Below are positions 1 to 6,856 of a DNA stretch of 7,907 nt, piece by piece (within the stretch, counting starts at the first letter, position 1; every line of letters begins with the position of its first letter). Made by a program: the position numbers and the translations under genes. The notes beneath the pieces are model-generated. The model did not search any database and had not been told where the DNA came from. It saw only the letters and a list, made by a program, of their open reading frames with translations. Location of the stretch: positions 1-7,907 of the forward strand of contig JAPSIT010000070.1 of assembly GCA_031178585.1 (NCBI GenBank), written 5' to 3'. The stretch is from Arthrobacter sp. Lineage in GTDB: Bacteria; Actinomycetota; Actinomycetes; Actinomycetales; Micrococcaceae.

Positions 1-62
1 GAGGCGAGCAGCTCCCGCAGCTTTACCCGCTTCTGTTCGGGGGTGGCTTTTGAATACAGCAC
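1..62 (-). CDS. prpB: 2-methylisocitrate lyase PrpB, N-terminal fragment (runs off the window)
   Basis: Only the first 20 codons plus two bases are present. Reading the minus strand from a GTG at 62-60 gives a peptide beginning M-L-Y-S-K-A-T-P-E-Q-K-R and ending L-R-E-L-L-A, which resembles the start of PrpB proteins. PrpB cleaves 2-methylisocitrate into pyruvate and succinate, the last step of the methylcitrate cycle. The GTG follows the prpD stop codon with no intervening base (TAAGTG), and a purine-rich AAGGGG inside the prpD tail, about 12 nt upstream, may serve as ribosome binding site, so translational coupling to prpD is likely. The prpD-prpB order is a known arrangement. The identity rests on a very short peptide plus context, and the lyase active site lies outside the window. 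Confidence 0.72.
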   Translation of the reverse strand, partial: MLYSKATPEQKRVKLRELLA

Positions 63-1583
63 TTAGAACAGCCCCTTCGGTGCCGCGCCGAGGTCGATGA
101 TGCCGGGGGCTGCGGTGATGTTCAGCTGGTCCAGTTCACCGGCGGCCAGTTCGGGGAGGCGTTCGACGGCGGCGAGGAACCGTGCGATTTCGTGCTCCTC
201 CACGAGACCCGCGGCCAGGGTGCGGAACTTGTTGACGTACTGCTCGCGGGTGAACGGCCGGGCACCGAGCGGGTGCGCGTCGGCCACCGCGATTTCGTCC
301 CGGATCACGGTGCCGTCGGAGAGGGTGATTTCCACCGAGCCGCCGAAGGCTTTCTCGGAGATGTCCAGGGAGTGGTAGCGGCGGGTCCATTCCGGGTCTT
401 CCACGGTGGTGACTTTCTGCCACAGCTCCACGGTGTCGGGCCGGGCGGCACGTTCGGGGGCGTAGGAGTCCACGTGGTGCCAGGCGCCGTCCTGCAGCGC
501 GACGGTGAAAATGTAAGGGATGGAGTGGTCCAGGGTCTCGCGGGATGCGGTGGGGCTGTACTTCTGCGGATCGTTCGCGCCCGAGCCGATCACGTAATGG
601 GTGTGGTGGCTGGTCTTAATCAGCACGGACTGCACGTTGGCCGGGTCCGTGGCTTCCGGGTGTTCCTTGTTCAGCTTCCGGGCCAGGTCGATCCACGCCT
701 GGGCCTGGTACTCGGCGGAGTGTTCCTTGGTGTAGGTGTCCAGGATGGCGCGCTTGGCCTCGCCGGGGGTGGGCAGCGGAACCAGGTAGGACGCGTCCGG
801 GCCGTCCAGCATCCAGGCGATCACGCCGTCCTCGCCTTCGTAGATCGGCACCGGGGAGGTCTGGCCGCGCATGGACCGGTCCGCGGCTTCGACGGCCATC
901 TTCCCGGCGAACGCGGGGGCGTGAGCCTTCCAGGTGGAGATCTCGCCCTTGCGGGACTGCCGCGTCGCGGTTGTGGTGTGCAGGGCCTGTCCGACGGACT
1001 GGAAGATCGTTTCGACATCCAAGCCGAGGAGGGTGCCGATGCCGGCGGCGGCGGAGGGGCCGAGATGGGCAACGTGGTCGATCTTGTGCTTGTGCAGGCA
1101 GATTGCCTTCACCAGATTCACCTGGATCTCATAACCGGTGGCGATGCCGCGGACCAGGTCGGCACCGGTGGAGCCGACGTGCTGCGCGACGGCCAGGATC
1201 GGCGGAATGTTATCCCCGGGGTGGGAGTAGTCGGCGGCGAGGAAGGTGTCGTGGTAATCCAGTTCCCGGACGGCGACGCCGTTGGCCCAGGCAGCCCACT
1301 CGGGGGAGACGCGTTCGCCGATCCCGAAGACCTTGGCGCCCTTGCCGCCGGTGGAAGGACCGTGGGTGAGGGCTTGGGCGCGGGCGGCCACGATGGGGGC
1401 CCGGTTCAGCGACGCGATCGCGACGGAGGCGTTGTCGATGATGCGGTTGATCACCATCTCCGTGACCTCGTCCGTCACGGCGACGGGATCGGCTGCCACC
1501 ACGGCGATCTTGTGGGCCAGCTGGTCCTCGCGCGGCAGGTTTTCCTCGCTTTTGTACACGCGGACGTGGTGTTCCTTAACCAT
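63..1583 (-). CDS. prpD: 2-methylcitrate dehydratase PrpD
   Basis: A 506-residue member of the MmgE/PrpD family, close to the usual length for PrpD. It dehydrates 2-methylcitrate (to 2-methyl-cis-aconitate) in the cytoplasmic methylcitrate cycle; PrpD needs no iron-sulfur cluster. Family signatures visible include the [12 protein letters not shown] segment near residues 117-128, a His/Lys-rich stretch L-H-K-H-K-I-D-H near 163-170, and [10 protein letters not shown] near 348-357. The ATG at 1583 was chosen because AAGGAG lies 4 nt upstream and the protein then begins M-V-K-E-H-H like a normal PrpD N-terminus. The open frame continues 91 codons further upstream, but that part lies inside the GntR gene. 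The start overlaps the regulator's stop by 8 nt (ATGGTTAA), which suggests one transcript with coupled translation. prpB follows immediately. Confidence 0.95.
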   Translation of the reverse strand: MVKEHHVRVYKSEENLPREDQLAHKIAVVAADPVAVTDEVTEMVINRIIDNASVAIASLNRAPIVAARAQALTHGPSTGGKGAKVFGIGERVSPEWAAWANGVAVRELDYHDTFLAADYSHPGDNIPPILAVAQHVGSTGADLVRGIATGYEIQVNLVKAICLHKHKIDHVAHLGPSAAAGIGTLLGLDVETIFQSVGQALHTTTATRQSRKGEISTWKAHAPAFAGKMAVEAADRSMRGQTSPVPIYEGEDGVIAWMLDGPDASYLVPLPTPGEAKRAILDTYTKEHSAEYQAQAWIDLARKLNKEHPEATDPANVQSVLIKTSHHTHYVIGSGANDPQKYSPTASRETLDHSIPYIFTVALQDGAWHHVDSYAPERAARPDTVELWQKVTTVEDPEWTRRYHSLDISEKAFGGSVEITLSDGTVIRDEIAVADAHPLGARPFTREQYVNKFRTLAAGLVEEHEIARFLAAVERLPELAAGELDQLNITAAPGIIDLGAAPKGLF

Positions 1584-2232
1584 GGGGCTCCTTCGAGAGT
1601 GATGGGTGGGTGGCTTTGACGTGGGAAAGGCTGCGGTGCAAATGGACCGTGGTGGCCGCTTCAGCCAGGCGCGGGTTGCCGGCGGCGATGGCCTCGGCAA
1701 TGGCCGCGTGCTCGGACGCAGCAGCGGTGAGACGGGCCGCGTCGTCCGCGGCCAGCCTCCGGACCCGCACCAGGTGGACGCGGAGGCTGCGCATTGCCTG
1801 GGCCAGATAGGAGTTGGAGATGGCCGCGTCGATCGCTTCATCGAGGCGGCCCACAAGCCCGTAGTAGTCGTGACGGGCAGGATCGGCGCTGCTGATCAGC
1901 GCGGGCGCCGCGAGCAGCTCTTCCTGCAGTTCCCGGAAAACTGCCGAGTCACCCCGCTCGGCAGCCAGTGCGGCTGCCTTGCCTTCGAGTGTCTCACGGA
2001 GCTCGAACAGTTCATCGATGTCGTCCAGCGAGATATCAGTGACGACGACGCCGCGGCCGCCCGCCGTCGTGAGCCCTTCCGCCGTGAGGCGGCTCAGCGC
2101 CTCCCGGAGCGGCGTGCGTGACACGCCGAGGCGTTCGGACTGCTCAACTTCCGCGAGGACGGTGCCGGGGAGGAGGCGCCATTCGATGATGTCCTCACGC
2201 AGTGCCACGTAGGCCCTGTCGCTGGCGCGCAT
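1576..2232 (-). CDS. GntR-family (FadR/FCD subfamily) transcriptional regulator of the propionate genes
   Basis: A 218-residue protein with an N-terminal winged helix-turn-helix (about residues 5-68; typical recognition region [12 protein letters not shown] at 35-46) and a C-terminal all-helical FCD ligand-binding domain (about 72-205; [12 protein letters not shown] at 72-83). The ATG has GGGAGG 4 nt upstream. It is the first gene of the prpD-prpB operon and divergent from prpE, so it is very probably the local regulator, responding to an intermediate such as 2-methylcitrate or propionyl-CoA (inference). Four GntR-like boxes in the adjoining gap imply autoregulation and control of prpE. In FCD proteins a metal is usually bound by an Asp and three His. 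Here the two later His appear present (H175, H197), but the D-x-x-F-H motif reads V-G-R-L-D (127-131), so the site is altered. The family is certain; the ligand is unknown. Confidence 0.93.
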   Translation of the reverse strand: MRASDRAYVALREDIIEWRLLPGTVLAEVEQSERLGVSRTPLREALSRLTAEGLTTAGGRGVVVTDISLDDIDELFELRETLEGKAAALAAERGDSAVFRELQEELLAAPALISSADPARHDYYGLVGRLDEAIDAAISNSYLAQAMRSLRVHLVRVRRLAADDAARLTAAASEHAAIAEAIAAGNPRLAEAATTVHLHRSLSHVKATHPSLSKEPHG

Positions 2233-2247
2233 ACCGCCTCCCTTCCT

Positions 2248-2270
2248 TGTAGACAGCCTCAGTGTATACA
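2248..2270. promoter_or_regulatory. Left pair of GntR-type operator boxes
   Basis: TGTAGACA (2248-2255) and the perfect palindrome TGTATACA (2263-2270), centres 15 bp apart. Both fit the general GntR operator form yGTMKACr known for this family. The perfect box overlaps the predicted -10 of the gntR operon and the weaker one lies at its expected transcription start. The pair mirrors the one next to prpE. That the neighbouring GntR protein binds here is inferred from motif and position. Confidence 0.6.
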
Positions 2271-2289
2271 GAAATTGCTGCTATGCCTA
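2261..2289 (-). promoter_or_regulatory. Predicted promoter of the gntR-prpD-prpB operon
   Basis: On the minus strand a -35-like TAGGCA (2289-2284) is separated by 17 bp from a -10-like TACACT (2266-2261), each matching the sigma-70-type consensus at four of six positions. Transcription would start near 2254, leaving a leader of about 22 nt that includes the GGGAGG ribosome binding site. The -10 overlaps the inner GntR-like box at 2263-2270, consistent with autorepression. The matches are moderate and no start-site data are available. Confidence 0.35.
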
Positions 2290-2326
2290 GCTTTCGTCAG
2301 GTTCCACGCGGTGAACTGCCTCGCTC

Positions 2327-2349
2327 TGTATACAAAAGCCTTGTATCCA
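2327..2349. promoter_or_regulatory. Right pair of GntR-type operator boxes
   Basis: A perfect palindrome TGTATACA (2327-2334) and a one-mismatch copy TGTATCCA (2342-2349), centres 15 bp apart. The flanks extend the identity with the left perfect box: both read TCTGTATACA, in opposite orientation. The outer copy covers the predicted -35 of prpE, so occupancy would be expected to block prpE transcription. Binding by the adjacent GntR protein is inferred. Confidence 0.6.
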
Positions 2350-2369
2350 TCCCTGCCCGGGGATAGCAT
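2341..2369 (+). promoter_or_regulatory. Predicted prpE promoter
   Basis: TTGTAT (2341-2346), 17 bp, then TAGCAT (2364-2369). The spacing is ideal; the -10 matches TATAAT at four positions and the -35 keeps TTG. Transcription would begin about 2376, giving a leader of about 30 nt with AGGAAG at 2394-2399, 5 nt before the prpE ATG. The -35 coincides with the outermost GntR-like box. Confidence 0.45.
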
Positions 2370-2404
2370 AGGCCGCATCACAACGTAGTGGACAGGAAGT
2401 TTTC

Positions 2405-4327
2405 ATGGTCACCAACAGTTACCGCGACGCCTACGACCGCAGCCTCACCAAGCCCGACGACTTCTGGTTGGAAGCTGCAAAGCGAGTGTCCTGGGCGCAG
2501 GCTCCACGCCAGGCCGTGAACAGCCGGCGTGCGCCTCTGTTCGACTGGTTCCCGGACGGCATCCTCAATACTTCCTTCAATGCGCTGGACCGTCACGTCC
2601 TGGCCGGCCGCGGGGAACAGGATGCGCTCATTTACGATTCCGCTGTGCTCGGCAGCCAGCAGCGGTACACCTACGCGGAGCTCACGGACCTCGTCGCAAA
2701 GTTCGCGGGTGTCCTGCGGGCACGGGGCGTGGGAAAAGGCGACCGTGTGGTGATCTACATGCCTATGATTCCGGAGGCCGCCATCGCCATGCTGGCAACG
2801 GCCCGTCTGGGGGCCATCCACTCGGTAGTCTTTGGCGGCTTTGCTCCCAAGGAACTGGCCGCCCGCATCCTTGATGCTTCCCCCGTTGCCGTCGTCACCG
2901 CTTCAGGCGGCGTGGAGCCGTCCCGCCGCGTGGAGTATCTGCCGGCGGTTCAAGAAGCCCTCACACTCGCAGGAGCTGAAGGCACCCCGGTCCTGGTCAA
3001 GGAACGGGACGGCTTCGAGGCCCGGCGCGCCGACTTCGCCGGATGGCTGGACTGGGACGCCGAGATGGCCGTGGCCCAACCGGTGGCGCCCGTCGACGTC
3101 GAAGCCACGGATCCGCTCTACATCCTGTACACCTCAGGTACCACGGGAAGCCCGAAGGGGGTGGTCCGCGATAACGGCGGCCACGCTGTTGCCATGGGCT
3201 GGACCATGGACAACATCTACGACGCCGGGCCGGGGGACGTCATGTGGACCGCTTCCGACGTCGGGTGGGTGGTGGGGCACTCCTACATCGTGTACGGTCC
3301 CCTGATTGCCGGCGCCACCACCGTGCTGTACGAAGGAAAGCCGGTGGGCACCCCCGATGCGGGCGCGTTCTGGCGTGTCATCCGGGACCACAAAGTGAAT
3401 GTCCTCTTTACCGCGCCGACCGCACTGCGTGCGATCCGCAAAGCGGACCCTGGCGCTGCGTTGCTGGCCCGCTATGACACGTCCAGCCTCAAGACGCTAT
3501 TCGTCGCCGGTGAGCGGCTGGACACCGATACCTACTACTGGGCCGCGGGAGCGCTCGGAGTCCCGGTGGTTGACCACTGGTGGCAGACCGAAACGGGCTG
3601 GGCCATCTGCGCCAATCCGCGCGGCCTGGATTCACTTCCCATCAAGCCCGGTTCACCTTCGGTACCAATGCCCGGCTTCAACCTCAGCATCGTGGACGGC
3701 GCCGGCGGTGCCGTGGAGACCGGAGTGGAGGGCAACATAGTGCTGGGGCTTCCGCTGCCTCCGGGGACCCTCACCACACTCTGGGGAGACGATGGCCGCT
3801 ACAAGTCGTCGTACCTCCAGGCTTTTGAAGGCTACTACGCCACGGGCGATTCCGGTTACCGGGACGAGGACGGGTACGTCTTCGTGATGGGGCGCACCGA
3901 TGACGTGATCAACGTTGCGGGACACAGGCTGTCCACGGGAGCAATGGAACAGGTCATCGGGCAGCACCCGGCAGTGGCTGAGTGCGCTGTCATCGGCGTC
4001 TCGGACCCCTTGAAAGGCCAGCGCGCCAGTGGCTACGTCGTGCTCAAGGCGGGTGCTGATGTGCCGGAGGCGGTTCTTGCGCGGGAGCTGATCGCCCTGG
4101 TCCGGCGCGACATAGGCGCCGTGGCCGATTTCAAGTCCGTAGCGGTGGTGGAGGCGTTGCCCAAGACCAGATCCGGGAAGATCCTCCGGAAGACGATGCG
4201 CCAAATCGCTGACGGCGACGACTACGTGGTGCCGTCCACCATCGAAGACGCCGAGGTACTCGACCGGCTGATCGGAAAGCTGCGGCCCGCGGACGCGGAC
4301 GGCGCTCCGGCCAGCGGAGCAGGTTGA
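2405..4327 (+). CDS. prpE: Propionyl-CoA synthetase PrpE (AMP-forming acyl-CoA ligase)
   Basis: A 640-residue adenylate-forming ligase that activates propionate with ATP and CoA to propionyl-CoA, AMP and pyrophosphate. Order of motifs: ACS N-terminal region (about 5-65); phosphate-binding loop Y-T-S-G-T-T-G-S-P-K-G at 242-252; acyl/adenylate-binding H-W-W-Q-T-E-T-G-W at 391-399; G-Y-Y-A-T-G-D at 476-482; hinge G-R-T-D-D-V-I-N-V-A-G-H-R-L-S-T-G at 496-512; C-terminal catalytic lysine in P-K-T-R-S-G-K (Lys592). The D-H-W-W-Q-T-E-T-G and H-R-L-S-T-G-x-M-E forms point to PrpE rather than acetyl-CoA synthetase, where D-T-W-W-Q-T-E-T-G is usual; some acetate activity cannot be excluded. In related enzymes this lysine is switched off by acylation and restored by deacylases. 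The ATG has AGGAAG 5 nt upstream. The gene is divergent from gntR-prpD-prpB and likely controlled by the same operators. Confidence 0.93.
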   Translation: MVTNSYRDAYDRSLTKPDDFWLEAAKRVSWAQAPRQAVNSRRAPLFDWFPDGILNTSFNALDRHVLAGRGEQDALIYDSAVLGSQQRYTYAELTDLVAKFAGVLRARGVGKGDRVVIYMPMIPEAAIAMLATARLGAIHSVVFGGFAPKELAARILDASPVAVVTASGGVEPSRRVEYLPAVQEALTLAGAEGTPVLVKERDGFEARRADFAGWLDWDAEMAVAQPVAPVDVEATDPLYILYTSGTTGSPKGVVRDNGGHAVAMGWTMDNIYDAGPGDVMWTASDVGWVVGHSYIVYGPLIAGATTVLYEGKPVGTPDAGAFWRVIRDHKVNVLFTAPTALRAIRKADPGAALLARYDTSSLKTLFVAGERLDTDTYYWAAGALGVPVVDHWWQTETGWAICANPRGLDSLPIKPGSPSVPMPGFNLSIVDGAGGAVETGVEGNIVLGLPLPPGTLTTLWGDDGRYKSSYLQAFEGYYATGDSGYRDEDGYVFVMGRTDDVINVAGHRLSTGAMEQVIGQHPAVAECAVIGVSDPLKGQRASGYVVLKAGADVPEAVLARELIALVRRDIGAVADFKSVAVVEALPKTRSGKILRKTMRQIADGDDYVVPSTIEDAEVLDRLIGKLRPADADGAPASGAG

Positions 4328-4359
4328 GCCCAGACCCTGCTGGGTCAGGGCGCGGTTTT
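4328..4359 (+). terminator. Hairpin terminator after prpE, between convergent genes
   Basis: Immediately after the prpE TGA lies GCCC-A-GACCC-TGCT-GGGTC-A-GGGC (4328-4351): nine base pairs around one A/A mismatch and a four-base loop. A short TTTT follows at 4356-4359, four bases past the stem, on the plus strand. It sits in the 34-nt gap between prpE and the convergent response regulator gene. The U-tract is weak and slightly displaced, and on the minus strand no T-run follows, so any stop for the regulator gene would rely on the stem alone. Confidence 0.6.
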
Positions 4360-4361
4360 GC

Positions 4362-5072
4362 TTAGGCGCGCGTCCAGCGGTACTCGTTTTCCGGCCGGCC
4401 GGGCGCGCCGTACCGTGCCGTGCGGGAGACCGTCCCGGCGTCGGCGAGGTACTCCAGGTAGCGGCGGGCGGTGACACGGGACATGCCCAGCGCCGTCATG
4501 ACCTCGGTAGCCGAGACCGCGCCGGGTTGTTCCCTAATGAAATCGCGGACGGCGTCGAGGGTAGCAGGTGACAGGCCCTTGGGGAGGGGCAGGTCCGATG
4601 GTGCCCGGAGGCTGGCGAAGGCCTGGTCGACGTCGCTTTGGGAGGCGGCGGCTTTGGCCGAGCCGGATCCGGATGCCAGCTGCTCGCGGAACTGGCGGTA
4701 GCTTGCCAGCTTGTCAGCGAAAGTAGCGAAGGTAAAGGGCTTAATCAGGTACTGCACGACGCCGATGGACACAGCACTGCGGACTATAGCGAGCTCTCTG
4801 ACCGCGGTGATCGCAATGATGTCTGCGAAGTGGCCCGAAGAACGCATCCGGCGGGCGATATCCAGGCCGTGCAGGTCCGGCAGGTTCATGTCCAGAAGCA
4901 CCAGCTCAACAGGGCTGCCGGCTGCCGCGAACTCCGTGAGCATCCGCAGCGCCGACTGGCCGTCGGGCGCTGTGCCGGCCAAGGCGAAGCCCGCCAGCCG
5001 TTCCACGTACGCGGCATGCGCCGCCGAGGCGATCGGCTCGTCCTCGACGACGAGGACCCGGATGTCTGTCAC
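4362..5072 (-). CDS. CitB/DcuR-family response regulator
   Basis: A 236-residue cytoplasmic regulator. The receiver domain (about 3-120) has the acidic pair E10-D11, phospho-acceptor D61 in V-L-L-D-M-N-L-P-D-L-H-G, switch residue T89 and the conserved lysine K111 in L-I-K-P-F. A linker (about 130-165) leads to a C-terminal winged helix (about 170-236) with S-A-T-E-V-M-T-A-L-G-M-S-R-V-T-A-R-R-Y as helix-turn-helix, the layout of the CitB/DcuR group. The GTG at 5072 was chosen because it overlaps the kinase stop as GTGA and has GGAGG 7 nt upstream; a start at 5129 is also open but would add 19 residues of Pro/Arg-rich sequence lying inside the kinase tail. It is expected to be phosphorylated by the overlapping kinase and to activate dctA. 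Its DNA site is not evident. Confidence 0.93.
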   Translation of the reverse strand: MTDIRVLVVEDEPIASAAHAAYVERLAGFALAGTAPDGQSALRMLTEFAAAGSPVELVLLDMNLPDLHGLDIARRMRSSGHFADIIAITAVRELAIVRSAVSIGVVQYLIKPFTFATFADKLASYRQFREQLASGSGSAKAAASQSDVDQAFASLRAPSDLPLPKGLSPATLDAVRDFIREQPGAVSATEVMTALGMSRVTARRYLEYLADAGTVSRTARYGAPGRPENEYRWTRA

Positions 5073-6715
5073 GCTTGGTCCTCCAGGACGCTGTGGGGGG
5101 CCGGAGGGGGGAGCACGACATTGAAGCACGCGCCGCCGCCGTTGCCGGAACTGGTGATCGTCATCGTACCGGCCAGCCGCTGGACCGCCTGCTTCACCAG
5201 CGCCAGCCCGACGCCGCGGCCAAAAGGTCCTGCCTCCTTGGTGCTGAAGCCGTAGCGGAAAATGTTGTCGACGGCGTCCGGTTCAATGCCCTTGCCTGAA
5301 TCCTGGACGGTGATGCCCAGCCCGCCGCGTTCGGACGTCACCGTAAGTCCGACGCGTCTCGGGGCGGGGGCATCGGCGGCGGCATCGATTGCGTTGTCCA
5401 GGAGGTTGCCGAGGATGGTGACGAGGTCCTGGATGGCGATGCCGGCAGCACCTGCCGCCGGGGATGCCTCGACGACAAACTCCACGCCGCGTTCATGCGC
5501 CTCCGCGGCCTTGCCCATGATGAGTGCGCTGATCACAGGTTCCTGGACTGAACCCACCATGTCGTCCGTCAGCTGCTGGCTCAGCTCAAGATCATGGGTG
5601 GCGAACTCGAGCGCCTCATCCGTTCGGCCGAGTTCCAGGAGCGACACCATGGTGTGGAGCCGGTTGGCGTGCTCGTGCGTCTGGGCGCGCAGGGCGCCGG
5701 ACAGGGTCCGCATGGTCTCCAGCTCGCTTCCCAGGGACTCGATTTCCGTGCGGTCCCTGATCGTGGCCACAGTGCCGAAGACCGCCGGCGGCCGTCCGGC
5801 GGGGGAGTCCGGACCCACGGCCGGGCCCTGGTTGACCACAAGGACGCCCGAGTCCGTCAGGTGGATCTCGTCGTGAACGGTTCGACCCGATTCGAACAGT
5901 GCCTTCAGACTCGGCGCCAGCGGAAGGTCCCCGAGTGACGGAGCATCCGCGGGATCACTGCCCGAGTCCCTCGGCTCGAGCCCGAGCAGCTCGGCGGCCT
6001 GGTCGTTATACATGACCACCCGTCCCTTGGGGTCGATGAGAATGACCCCTTCCCGGACCGAGTGCAGCACCGATTCGTAGTAGGCAAAGAGCTGGGCAAG
6101 CTGTTCGGGACCCCAGCCGCGGGTGACCCGCCGGAGGTAGCGTCCGAGCAGCCAGGATGCCAGCGAGCCGCTCAGGAGCAGTCCGCCCGAGATGGCCAGA
6201 AGGGCAGGAATCCTCCCGCTCACAGCGACGTCGACATTCCTGACCGTGACGCCGGCGGCCACCAGTGCCTTGACCGAGCCGCTGGCGTCCTTGACCGGCG
6301 CAATGGTGCGTACAGAAGGGCCCAGAGTGCCGGCCGTGATCTCGGTGAAGACCTTTCCCTCCAAGGCATCACGGATCGAGCCGATGTACGGCTGACCGAG
6401 CTCCTCCCTCCGGGGATGGGTCCACCGTGTCCTGTCGGGAGCCATGATGGTGATGAAATCGGCGTCGGTGTCTCCCATGACCTGCAGGGCATAGGGCTGC
6501 AGCCTTGCGGAGGGGTCGGGGGAGGCAGCGGCCTGGAGCACCAGGGGGTTGTCCGCAACGGCAACGGCCACAGCTGCCATCCTCCGTCCGGCCTCGGCAT
6601 AAGTGCGGTCACGGGCGTCCACGAAGGCGGCTGTCCCCACGACGAAGGTCAGCGCCAGCACGAACAGCAGGTTGGCCACAAACAGCCGCCTGGCAATGCT
6701 CCAACGGTGGATCAC
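5069..6715 (-). CDS. CitA/DcuS-type sensor histidine kinase for C4-dicarboxylates or citrate
   Basis: About 548 residues from the GTG start, in line with CitA and DcuS. Layout: TM1 about 10-32; extracytoplasmic PAS-like sensor about 33-168; TM2 about 170-192; cytoplasmic PAS about 207-320 (V-L-H-S-V-R-E-G-V-I-L-I-D); H-box with phospho-acceptor H347 in Q-T-H-E-H-A-N-R-L-H; N-box N-L-L-D-N-A-I-D from 437; G1 D-S-G-K-G-I at 472-477; G2 G-R-G-V-G-L-A-L-V at 499-507. Sensor residues R97 and H100 (R-W-T-H-P) and R136 (L-G-P-S-V-R) correspond to the ligand-contacting Arg/His/Arg of DcuS and CitA. The start is uncertain: GTG 6715 has GGAGG 4 nt upstream, whereas the in-frame ATG at 6727 has no visible ribosome site and a TTG at 6802 would add a hydrophobic stretch with poorer codon bias. 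Overlaps the response regulator by 4 nt and is divergent from dctA, so a dicarboxylate signal is favoured. Confidence 0.9.
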   Translation of the reverse strand: MIHRWSIARRLFVANLLFVLALTFVVGTAAFVDARDRTYAEAGRRMAAVAVAVADNPLVLQAAASPDPSARLQPYALQVMGDTDADFITIMAPDRTRWTHPRREELGQPYIGSIRDALEGKVFTEITAGTLGPSVRTIAPVKDASGSVKALVAAGVTVRNVDVAVSGRIPALLAISGGLLLSGSLASWLLGRYLRRVTRGWGPEQLAQLFAYYESVLHSVREGVILIDPKGRVVMYNDQAAELLGLEPRDSGSDPADAPSLGDLPLAPSLKALFESGRTVHDEIHLTDSGVLVVNQGPAVGPDSPAGRPPAVFGTVATIRDRTEIESLGSELETMRTLSGALRAQTHEHANRLHTMVSLLELGRTDEALEFATHDLELSQQLTDDMVGSVQEPVISALIMGKAAEAHERGVEFVVEASPAAGAAGIAIQDLVTILGNLLDNAIDAAADAPAPRRVGLTVTSERGGLGITVQDSGKGIEPDAVDNIFRYGFSTKEAGPFGRGVGLALVKQAVQRLAGTMTITSSGNGGGACFNVVLPPPAPHSVLEDQA

Positions 6716-6731
6716 AACACCTCCCATGACC

Positions 6732-6760
6732 AATATGAACGCAACGGTGAGGCAAGTCAC
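6732..6760 (-). promoter_or_regulatory. Possible promoter of the kinase-regulator operon
   Basis: On the minus strand GTGACT (6760-6755), 17 bp, CATATT (6737-6732), each matching consensus at four of six positions. Transcription would start near 6725, inside or just before the start-codon region, which would favour the GTG start at 6715 with a very short leader. The -35 overlaps the candidate CRP/GlxR site. Evidence is weak. Confidence 0.25.
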
Positions 6761-6761
6761 T
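6746..6761. promoter_or_regulatory. Candidate CRP/GlxR-type binding site
   Basis: GGTGA-GGCAAG-TCACT contains the symmetric GTGA-N6-TCAC core recognised by CRP-family regulators, including actinobacterial GlxR (consensus TGTGA-N6-TCACA). The outermost bases deviate on both sides (G for T, T for A). It lies in the divergent gap, about 103 bp before the dctA start and about 31 bp before the kinase start, a sensible place for carbon-source control. A single core match can arise by chance. Confidence 0.35.
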
Positions 6762-6856
6762 CCATGCCCAATGATGGAAATCACACAAAGGACCGACGCC
6801 AAGAGCTCAGAGACTGTGCCGAAGCGTCTTCCAGATTATCCATAAGGAGACACATC

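Noticed and set aside
192..1619. A 475-residue open frame on the plus strand opposite prpD
   Set aside because: It is Gly/Val/Asp-rich with no recognisable family, and lies antisense to a gene with clear PrpD motifs; long antisense frames are expected in high-GC coding DNA.
1584..1856. A 91-codon upstream extension of prpD
   Set aside because: The added sequence is Pro/Arg/Ser-rich, lies wholly inside the gntR gene in another frame, and the ATG at 1583 has a good ribosome site and a normal PrpD N-terminus.
2233..2404. A riboswitch or attenuator ahead of prpE
   Set aside because: The predicted leader is only about 30 nt, with no room for a folded aptamer; the repeats are short DNA palindromes typical of operators.
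2405..4327. Reading the ligase as acetyl-CoA synthetase (acs)
   Set aside because: The D-H-W-W-Q-T-E-T-G and H-R-L-S-T-G-x-M-E motifs and the prpD/prpB context fit PrpE better, though activity on acetate is possible.
3653..4477. A 274-residue minus-strand frame spanning the end of prpE and of the response regulator gene
   Set aside because: It has no domain signature, crosses the hairpin and both real gene ends, and is explained as an antisense shadow.
6716..6802. A longer kinase with 29 extra N-terminal residues from a TTG
   Set aside because: The extension has weaker third-position GC bias, no ribosome site, and covers the divergent promoter region; the family length fits the shorter form.
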